From Whitmania pigra (lineage: Eukaryota > Annelida > Clitellata > Hirudinida > Haemopidae), in assembly GCA_021613335.1 (NCBI GenBank), contig JAJTWR010000090.1:103501-167500 (forward strand): a stretch of DNA of 64,000 nucleotides, read 5' to 3'. This document shows, piece by piece, positions 55,293-64,000 of the stretch. Below the pieces are notes generated by a model that searched no databases, was not told the DNA's origin, and was given only the letters and a program-made list of their open reading frames with translations. Every line of letters starts with the position of its first letter. Position 1 is the stretch's first letter. The translations under genes and the position numbers were made by a program.

Positions 55293-55594
55293 TGACTAAC
55301 CGGTGGACTCACGAGGATGATAATGGACTCGCAGTGAATCACGAACCATTAAGACATCGAATGACCCCGGCGATGATAATGGACTCCGTGAAAAGTGAAT
55401 CCCAGTAGTTTATTTTTACAGTCCAGCAACACGATACCCCTGATCTTGAGATATGACGGGGAGAACCGCATCAGTTCACGGTAACCGGATGCCATTTTCC
55501 AGCGGTCCAAAAAGATTCTAAATCATTTGTTTCTGAGAATATATAATTCGAATCGCCGAAAGAGGTGGGGAATGCAGGGTAGTAGTAATTCACC

Positions 55595-55676
55595 CCACTC
55601 ACTCGCTCACTCACTCACTCACTCACTCACTCACTCACTCACTCACTCACTCACTCACTCACTCACTCACTCACTC
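55595..55676. repeat. (CTCA)n microsatellite
   Basis: About 20 nearly perfect CTCA units, the reverse complement of the preceding GAGT array. Confidence 0.95.
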
Positions 55677-56099
55677 AACTTTTCATAAATCTATCTAACT
55701 CCTCCACGAAATTCCATTAAATATTCTGCTCGAATACCTCATTTAGTCAGTTACCTGCTTAGAAGCTAAACCACCCACTTCACTTTAACTCACAAGACCA
55801 ACTACCCACCCGTACACCTACTCAATAAATCATTATGTTGCTAATAATATTTCAATAAGGTCTGTTTTATTTCCGTCTTAATTGCGATAATTTCTTTCTT
55901 TTAATGAAAACAGGAACGCCAGGCAAATTGATGCCAAGGAGACGCTTGCTTTGTTTTGCTTGAAAAACATTTCTAAAATTCTCATTAACCGCTCATTCTT
56001 ATTCAACCCACCCAAATGTTTCGCCCCAGTCTCTTGTCATTTTACCCACATTCTCTACCCCGACCGTATGTTCAAGTTCTTACTTTCTTCACCCTTTAC

Positions 56100-56404
56100 T
56101 CATTCACTCATTTACTCATCCGCCCAGCCTTTTACTTACTCAACTCACTCACTCACTCACTCACTCACTCACTCACTCACTCACTCACTCACTCACTCAC
56201 TCACTCACTCACTCACTCACTCACTCACTCACTCACTCACTCACTCACTCACTCACTCACTCACTCACTCACTCCACTCACTCACTCACTCACTCACTCA
56301 CCACTCACTCACTCACTCACTCACTCACTCACTCACTCACTCACTCACACTCACTCACTCACTCACTCACTCACTCACTCACTCACTCATCACTCACTCA
56401 CTCT
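56100..56404. repeat. (CTCA)n microsatellite
   Basis: About 300 bases of CTCA units with five or so single-base slips (CCACT, CACACT, CATCACT). Separated by about 420 bases of single-copy DNA from the shorter CTCA array. Confidence 0.95.
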
Positions 56405-57353
56405 CCTACCCATCATCGAAACAATTTAATTCTCCTCTAAATTAGTTCAATTCGAGACGGCAATTTATTCCAGACAATTTTTTTTAATTTCTCGGGGCAT
56501 TTACCAGTCTCCCCACCCATCCACTCGCACACCGTATCTCCATCACCTTCATCATCATCTTCATCATCATCGTTATCATCTCCTGAATACTTTTTTTTAA
56601 ATTGAAATGTGGATTCTTTTCCTCAGCCAGTCAAGGGAAATTGGTTCAATTGTCGACGTATTCCGTAAATTTCCTCTCCGTGGACAAACCACCATCTTCT
56701 TCGTCTTCCTCCTCCTCCTTATCGTCGTCGTCAGAGGGCGTCTGATGGAGACGATGATGGAGATGAATATTCTGGAATGGTAGGCACTCGCCTAAGAAGA
56801 TACTAGAATCTGGACTGCCAGGATATCACTATCATCATCAGCGTCGTCGTCGTCATCATCATCATCACTGACACGTTATCATCGTCGTCGTCATCATCAC
56901 TGACAGATTATCATCATCAGCATCAGCAGCAGCATCATCGTCGTCTGCATTTGTACTCCAACTCGTTCAACGCAGCGAAACGTCGACATTGTCATCGACG
57001 CCAATCTTCATCTTTCCCCTCGTCGTTGTCGTCATCACCGCATCAACACATTGAGGAGCTCAGAAGGAAAAACCTCAAGACTCGCATATTCGAGATTCTT
57101 GGCCGTAGGACGGGAAATTACTCAATCTTCGACATCATCATCATCATCCTCGTAGTCATCATCATCATCATCATCATCGTCGTAGTCATCATCATCATCA
57201 TCGTCGTCGTCGTCATCGGCTCTTGCGTTCTTGATTGGAAGAGAAAGACGATCAACTCCTGTCATCCAGACTCATTCCTCCATCCATCCATCCTTCTGTC
57301 ATTCTATCTCATCCCTTCGCGTCATCAAGCACAGCTCCACTAGGGAGAGAGAG
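56405..57353. other. Gene-poor DNA with short ATC/GTC runs
   Basis: Scattered short CATCAT and GTCGTC clusters (56545-56580, 56825-56945, 57135-57215). No supported gene before the exon at 57354. Confidence 0.6.
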
Positions 57354-57539
57354 ATGATAGTGATGATGATGACGACGAAGAAGATGATGATGATGATTGT
57401 CGTAGTGACGTCACTGTCGCTTTCCGCTCTACTGGTTCCGGTCGGTTGTTTGGGAAGGTCAGTCGAGTTTCCTGATGACGATGTCGTTTTATCTTCCATC
57501 TGTAAATCCAGGTGCTCCACCAATCAAGCTGATCTACAG
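57354..57539 (+). CDS. Possible first exon of an unidentified secreted protein (partial)
   Basis: Sixty-two codons from ATG to a strong donor (CTACAG|GTGAGT). The N-terminus is Met-rich with two lysines (MTTKKMMMM), followed by a hydrophobic core (IVVVTSLSLSALLVPVG) that looks like a signal peptide with likely cleavage after the CLG. The mature start is acidic (VEFPDDD) and then has two close cysteines (ICKSRC). I do not recognise the family. No downstream exon could be established; a segment from about 58051 after TTTAG (GYTDCSYGFEKR) joins in phase but is weak. It could be a chance frame. Confidence 0.4.
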
Positions 57540-57787
57540 GTGAGTTAATCGAGCGGGTCTTTCAATCTTGTTGCATTCGTCCACCTAATCGTTCGTACAT
57601 TCATTCATTCATTCATCCATCCATCTATTCATTCACTCATCCATATATTCATTCATCCATCCATCCATTCATCCATTCATTCGTATATTCATCATTCCAT
57701 CTCTTCTCCATTTGCAAACTCATTCGTTCACTTACTCACCTACTATTCTACTTAATCTATTCCAAATCTACTTCCAAATAATCATAT

Positions 57788-57868
57788 CATCGTAACTCTG
57801 ACCTTAACCCTAACTGTAACCTTAACCTTAACCCTAACTGTAACCTTAACCTTAACCCTAATCCCACC
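57788..57868. repeat. Degenerate telomere-like repeat
   Basis: Repeats of CTTAACCCTAACTGTAAC and CTTAACCTTAACCCTAA, the complement of TTAGGG-like words, directly downstream of a CATT/CATC tract (57600-57690). Confidence 0.6.
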
Positions 57869-58160
57869 TGTTACCTCACGAAGCAGCTTATGAAGACATT
57901 TTAGCCGACTCAGGTGCCCGTTAAAAAGCGTCCATTTGAAGGCGGAAAAGGGGGAGAGGGTGGATTTGGGGGGGGGGTGTTTGAACTCCCACGGCACGCA
58001 ACCCTCGTTCTCGTGGAATTCCGTCGAAATGTCATTTCCTTGTATTTAGGGCTACACAGATTGCTCGTATGGATTTGAAAAGAGAACAGCTGGGAAATAC
58101 CGGAGTTTTTCATCGCTTTTCCTGGAATGTATTTTTTTATTTCGCGCCATTTTTTTCTTT

Positions 58161-58246
58161 TTCCACCTCCGTCGTCGTCGTTGTCGTCGTCGTCGTTGTC
58201 GTTGTCGTCGTTGTCGTCGTCGCCGTTGTCGTCGTTGTCGTCATCT
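58161..58246. repeat. (GTC)n/(GTT)n microsatellite
   Basis: GTCGTCGTTGTC triplet mixture of about 85 bases. Confidence 0.9.
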
Positions 58247-58464
58247 TTTTCCTTGGCACTTCCAGAGTTTGTTCCTTAACCCGACCCTTGAGCACACAAA
58301 CTGATGATCGATGGAACGCCTCACTGGAGGAAAGATTTGGAGTGTTTTCCAGTTCTCTCCAATTGGATCTCCGTTCATTCTTCCATTCTTCCGTCCATCC
58401 GATGATCCGTCTCACTCTAATCTGTCGTTCAATCATGTCCGCTTTTCTTCCATGGATTCATCCA

Positions 58465-58582
58465 TTCATATAAGCATCCATCCATCCATCCATCCATCCA
58501 TCCATCCATCTATCCATTCATCCATTCATCCATCCATCCATCCATCCATCCATCCATCCATCCATCCATCCATCCATCTAGT
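58465..58582. repeat. (CATC)n microsatellite
   Basis: CATC tetranucleotides with a few CATT, ending in GTCAGTCAGTCTGTCTGACT. Confidence 0.93.
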
Positions 58583-58812
58583 CAGTCAGTCTGTCTGACT
58601 AGTCATTGAGTTGGCAATCAGAGCGCTGACAGATGACTCGAGATATGAAATATTTACGAATTGTTTATCACCCTCATCATCATCATCACTATCAACATTA
58701 CCCTCACCATCATCATCATCATCTCACCGAGACCTCTGTTTGTCGTGTCATGCACAGATCTCGTGTTTATGGACTCGTAACACTTCCTGCTTCAGCCATC
58801 ATCGTAAACAAC

Positions 58813-58845
58813 AACACCAACAATAATAACAATAACAATAATAAA

Positions 58846-58880
<35 letters not shown>

Positions 58881-58918
58881 CAATGATGGTAATGATGATG
58901 ATAATAATCAATAATAGC
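58813..58918. repeat. (AAT)n/(AAC)n microsatellite
   Basis: AAT triplets with AAC and GAT variation, about 105 bases. Single-copy DNA without a recognised gene follows to 59030. Confidence 0.9.
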
Positions 58919-59029
58919 GACAACATCAACAGCAATGATGCTAGTAACTGTAATTAAAGAAATGTATTCGTCGCTAATGGTATAATTGATAGTCGTTGCT
59001 CTTATGCTAGCGATTACGGCAACGTCTAT

Positions 59030-59272
59030 AATCCACCCATCCATTAATTCATCCATCCAATCTTCCGTTAATTCTTCTATCCATCAAATCATCCATCCAT
59101 TCATTAATTCATCCATTCATTCATTAATTCGTCCATTAATTCATCCATCCATTCAAGCATCCGTTAATTCTTCCATCCATCGAATCATCCACTCATTCAT
59201 CAATTCGTCCATCAATCCATTCACTCATAATTTCATCCATTCATCCATTCATTCATCCATCCATAAGTACGT
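59030..59272. repeat. CATC/CATT/TAAT satellite-like region
   Basis: Tetranucleotide-derived region in which a longer unit (CATCCATTCATTAATTC, about 17-30 bases) recurs irregularly. Confidence 0.8.
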
Positions 59273-59604
59273 CCAAACATGGCGTCGCTGAAGAATGGCA
59301 AACGCAAAAAATCTCTCGACGAACCAAATCCAAACAGGCCGAAGAAAGCGTCAATCAAAATCAGTCGAAATGAATGGAAAAGATGTAGAAATGTAAAACA
59401 CGAAAAATCCACAACAACACAAGTCTCATGCCTCGCACTGAGTCCCCAGAACAAAGAAATCGAAAAACAAAGAACAAAAACAACAACCCCTCGAACATCG
59501 AACACGTGCGCGCAATGAGCGGATTTTTGCACCGAAAAAATGCTGCTGGAAGATGACACCTCCTGTTCTGATTGTTTCTCTCTGACCTTTATCGCTATCG
59601 CTGT

Positions 59605-59742
59605 CGTCCTAGTCATAATCATCATCATCATCATAATCATCGCCATCATCATGACTGTCGTCGTCATCGTCATCATCATCATCATCATCATCATAATCAT
59701 CGCCATTATCATGACTGTCGTCGTCGTCATCATCATCATCAG

Positions 59743-59778
<36 letters not shown>

Positions 59779-59797
59779 ATCATCATCATCATCATCT
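59605..59797. repeat. (ATC)n with higher-order duplication
   Basis: Two tandem copies of a segment of about 70 bases (CATAATCATCGCCAT, ATCATGACTGTCGTC, then ATC run), followed by pure ATC. The copies start near 59630 and 59690. Confidence 0.9.
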
Positions 59798-60006
59798 TTT
59801 GTCGGTCCTGCTTCTCCTCTGGAGATTGTAAAAGGCCCATGAAAAGTCTCGAACGAATATCAGACAAAAGTTCTTTTGAGATTAAAACAACAATTAATCT
59901 CCGATTTCACACTAAATCATCTTATTCGGAAACACCTATCTGTCCGTACGTCCATTCTTTATTTCTTCCGTCCCTGCACCACCCAATCTTTCCCAGAACC
60001 TGTCCG

Positions 60007-60767
60007 CTCATTCATTCATTCATTCATTCATTCATTCATTCATTCATTCATTCATTCATTCATTCATTCATTCATTCATTCATTCATTCATTCATTCATT
60101 CATTCATTCATTCATTCATTCATCATTCATTCATTCATTCATTCATTCATTCATTCATTCATTCATTCATTCATTCATCATTCATTCATTCATTCATTCA
60201 TTCATTCATTCATTCATTCATTCATTCATTCATCATTCATTCATCATTCATTCATTCTTCATTCATTCATTCATTCATTCATTCATTCATTCATTCATCA
60301 TTCATTCATTCATTCATTCATTCATTCATTCATTCATTCATTCATCATTCATTCATCATTCATTCATTCATTCATTCATTCATTCATTCATTCATTCATT
60401 CATTCATCATCATTCATTCATTCATTCATTCATTCATTCATTCATTCATTCATTCATTCATTCATTCATTCATTCATTCATTCATTCATTCATTCATCAT
60501 TCATTCATTCATTCATTCATTCATTCATTCATTCATTCATTCATTCATTCATTCATTCATTCATTCATTCATTCATTCATTCATTCATTCATTCATTCAT
60601 TCATTCATTCATTCATTCATTCATTCATTCATTCATTCATTCATTCATTCATTCATTCATTCATTCATTCATTCATTCATTCATTCATTCATTCATTCAT
60701 TCATTCATTCATTCATTCATTCATTCATTCATTCATTCATTCATTCATTCATTCATTCATTCATTCA
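60007..60767. repeat. (ATTC)n array, about 760 bp
   Basis: About 190 ATTC units. The first two thirds (to about 60500) contain roughly ten deletions giving CATCATTC; the last 260 bases are uninterrupted. The long Ile-His-Ser-Phe translation is an artefact. Confidence 0.97.
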
Positions 60768-60913
60768 TCCATCCATCCACCCATCCATCCACCCATCCAT
60801 CCAATCATCCATCCACCCATCCACCCATCCACCCACCCATCCATCCATCCACCCACTCATCCATCCACCCACCCACCCATCCACCCACCCATCCATCCAC
60901 CCATCCATCCATC
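60768..60913. repeat. (CATC)n/(CACC)n array
   Basis: Directly continues the ATTC array as CATCCATCCACC units, a transition from one tetranucleotide to another by point change. Confidence 0.95.
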
Positions 60914-61319
60914 ATACTGCAATCGGAGCAACAGCGTCAACCTCTTTACATTACTTTTCGATGGCATCCGATTTGATTAAAAGGAGGTCACAATGCAGGT
61001 CACGAGGGGTCACAAGGGGTCGCAAAATAGGTCAGGTCTTGACATAAATAATGCTAATGACACTGCGAGACGTACTCGCGTAACGACAACATTCGACACT
61101 CTGGCTTCAGCAGCGAGCGAACGACCTTGCAGCCGATGTCGCTACCACGACTTCACAATAATCCTCATCATCATCATCGTCGCCGTCGTTATCATCATTA
61201 TCATCATCAGTCCCAAGATCGCGTCATTTCTGGAATTCATCATTTTTTTGTCGTCTGCCAATCTTTCAGTTGCATTCAGTGGCACTTGTTACTTGCCAGA
61301 CTTGAGATTAGTGTTATTG
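60914..61319. other. Single-copy DNA
   Basis: About 400 bases between repeat arrays, with one short ATC run (61160-61210). No supported gene. Confidence 0.5.
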
Positions 61320-61380
61320 TTATTATTAATGTTTTTATTATTATTATTATTATTATTTTATTATTATTATTATTATTATT

Positions 61381-61411
<31 letters not shown>

Positions 61412-61530
61412 CTGTTGTTGTTGTTGTTGTTGTTGTTGTTATTGTTGTTGCCGTCGTCCAATATTAACATTCATGTTATGATGATGGTGATGATGACTAC
61501 GACGACGATGATGATGACGATGATGATTAC
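61320..61530. repeat. (ATT)n, (TTG)n and (GAT)n compound microsatellite
   Basis: ATT (61320-61382), then TTG (61383-61450), then GAT/GAC (61478-61530). Confidence 0.92.
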
Positions 61531-61806
61531 AGATAATATGATGTATAATGTGCTTATAATTTATGTGCTAATTAATATCAATACTCGTTAATCGTTTCTC
61601 ACAAGTGTCGCATCGTCGTGGGATGCACACGATTTCGTAAATTAAGCACAAGATGGCGTGACGTGCTCACGTTTTGACAAGGTCACATGATTATCATCAT
61701 CATCATTATCAAGTCAAGAATTATAATTATAATAAATGATTAAGAAGTTCCGGCACAACTATGATCATCTTCTTCTTCATCCTCATGTAGTCAACTTTCT
61801 AAATAG

Positions 61807-61872
61807 CCATCATCATCATCATCGTCGTCGTCGTCATCGACATCATCATCATCATCATCGTCGTCGTCATCA
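61807..61872. repeat. (ATC)n/(GTC)n microsatellite
   Basis: ATC and GTC triplets, about 65 bases. Confidence 0.9.
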
Positions 61873-62065
61873 CTCCTGCCACCATAATGGAAGTGTCCCA
61901 TATCTGTCCACACTCATCCTTTCAAGCTCAAGTGCTTCCGACACTTGGAACACACACACACACACATCTCACAAAATCACACGTTCACAAGTGCATGCAT
62001 GAATGCACATGCACTCCAGTGTAAGTAATTAGTCGAGTAGACAAACATCCAATAACTATTGCCTG

Positions 62066-62198
62066 TTGATGCCGATGACGACGACGATGATGATGATGAA
62101 GATGATGATGACGATGATGGTGATGACGACGATGACGACGTCGAGGATGATGATGAAGATGATGACGACGATGACGTTGATGATGATGATGATGATGG
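62066..62198. repeat. (GAT)n/(GAC)n microsatellite
   Basis: GAT triplets with frequent GAC and a few GAA. The poly-Asp frame across it continues into a Asn/His/Thr-rich stretch to 62445 but has no splice or family support. Confidence 0.9.
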
Positions 62199-62619
62199 CC
62201 TAAACAGTGCCCCTTCAATTAGAAACACAAACAACACACTCAAGACCCACTACAACCACAACCACCAGCAACACTCAGACGAACCCAACAACACCCACAG
62301 GTACTCGAAGCCATTCAGACGTCAGACAAACAAAAATGGCGGGCCCTCGAGCCACCCATTGAGGACAGCAGCAGACGACAAAATGGCGTTTGCAAGGTTC
62401 ACCAGAACCCGAGGTCATGACCCTTGGAACCTTGTGATGTTGTGATGTTGTGTGGTTGTTTGTTTCTGCCGTGAAACTTCAAAGGAACCTCGTCGAATTG
62501 CTATTTAATTTGTCTTCTGCTCAAGTGCTCGAGATAGGCGGGCACTGATTAGCATAGTGATGATGATGATGATGATAGTGAAGAAATGCTTCCGTAATAA
62601 GTTAACACAAATATAATTT

Positions 62620-62704
<85 letters not shown>
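62620..62704. repeat. (AAT)n microsatellite
   Basis: About 28 AAT triplets. Confidence 0.95.
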
Positions 62705-62705
<1 letters not shown>

Positions 62706-62954
62706 CAATAATAATAGTAACAGTAATAATCACTATATGTTATATGTTTTATTTCACAATCATATAAACCCCGAAAGACCAATGGGAGGTCTTAAAACGA
62801 GACTCTGACCTCTTTACCTGGACTCTCATTGGTCGGACAAAACGTAAACATGGTTTGGTGCCAAGGATAAATATTATTGTCTCGCTTGTATTGCTAATGT
62901 TATCTGTTTATTTTATAGGTAATAACTAGTGGCAATAAAATAACAACAACAACA

Positions 62955-63162
<208 letters not shown>

Positions 63163-63735
63163 TAATGTGCATAATTCCAGCTTTCTGGTTATCATCGATA
63201 CATACCTCAATCAGTCATCGGTCATTGGAGCAGATAGCTTTTATCTCCCTTGCGAATCGAGTGTTCGAAATGAAATCGTATTTCTTTATTCTTTTAAGTT
63301 CTGAGGATTAACAACGAATATTATTAATTAATATTATTTAAATAATAAATTATTGACTGATGAATTAACGAACTCATTGCCTCAACGTGAATAAATTAAT
63401 TATGTTTAACCCTAATTAAAGAAATTGTTTAAAAGCTCAATGATTCTTTCAAGCGTCGACGATAATACAAATTATTGTATAATTATAAAAATTATTATGT
63501 TGTTATAAAAATTATTGTATTGCTATAAATATTACTGTGTTATTATAAATATTAAATTATTATAATTATATAAATATTCATCATAAATTATGATTTCGAG
63601 CGAGCGATAAAAAGGAATCGATAGAATTTCACTCAGATCAATAACCGCCATTTTTCATTGCAGCAGTACAAAGTCTCGAGTGAAAATGACTTTAATATTG
63701 ATAAATACTAAATATGAATCAATAACATATTAACA

Positions 63736-63797
<62 letters not shown>

Positions 63798-64000
63798 ATA
63801 TAATTATATTAATAATATAATAAATATATTATTATTATAATATAATTATATTATATTATTATTGTTGTTGTTGATGTTTATATCGATACAAGCCAATGAA
63901 CAATTCGAATTACGCCATAAACATATAAACTGGGGCATCCTCTTTCAATAATATGACCCAATAACAGGCCAATCACAAAAACAGTAATAAATAAATGATA
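63163..64000. other. AT-rich DNA to window end
   Basis: No recognised gene. Contains an ATTATTGTATT/ATAAAAATT repeat-like patch (63465-63560) and a short (ATT)n array at 63737-63796. Confidence 0.55.

Noticed and set aside
59572..61047. 491-codon open frame of repeating Ile-His-Ser-Phe
   Set aside because: Product of the ATTC array, whose complement and other frames are equally open; not a gene.

Overview
The window is animal nuclear DNA. Every recognisable gene is split by GT-AG (occasionally GC-AG) introns with animal-typical splice sites, and the gene families are metazoan: cytoplasmic intermediate filament, Runt factor, synaptotagmin, receptor guanylyl cyclase, neuronal calcium sensor and RFX factor. 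A cytoplasmic intermediate filament with a lamin-tail domain but no CaaX end points to a protostome invertebrate. Antistasin-type cysteine-rich exons together with AT-rich introns full of trinucleotide repeats suggest a lophotrochozoan, most likely an annelid and perhaps a leech. The species call is inference. The exon models were assembled by hand from splice sites, reading phase and family resemblance; no search was run.

Layout. 1-3.5 kb: simple repeats and a 20-bp minisatellite. 3.6-9.2 kb (+): 12-exon intermediate filament gene with a TATA promoter. 10-12.9 kb (-): a small antistasin-type locus (signal-peptide exon plus two near-duplicate cysteine-rich exons) spread apart by a segmental duplication, (ATT)n and a 22-unit minisatellite. 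14.7-17.0 kb (+): compact Runt-domain factor ending in WRPY. 18.0-20.6 kb (-): synaptotagmin 1. 21.2-23.5 kb (+): DUSP11-type RNA 5'-phosphatase. 24.0-28.8 kb (+): receptor guanylyl cyclase. 29.2-32.1 kb (+): DCAF5 WD40 protein, convergent with 32.5-34.4 kb (-): ZFPL1. 37.1-39.4 kb (-): neuronal calcium sensor. 40.9-45.5 kb (-): RFX transcription factor. 49.2-51.7 kb (-): NUSAP1. 52-64 kb: a microsatellite-dominated gene-poor stretch with one likely 5' exon of a secreted protein at 57.4 kb.

The genes do not form a functional cluster. Synaptotagmin and the calcium sensor are both neuronal Ca2+ proteins, but the others are housekeeping or regulatory genes (Golgi, CRL4 ubiquitin ligase, spindle, RNA phosphatase, cilia/transcription). 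The most interesting signals are: two phase-identical antistasin exons downstream of one signal-peptide exon; a guanylyl cyclase missing its catalytic arginine; two GC-AG introns with the same donor in neighbouring genes; an in-frame alternative acceptor inside the synaptotagmin C2B calcium loop; an ATG microsatellite that appears to supply start codons and part of a signal peptide; and several candidate dispersed elements and structured satellite arrays.
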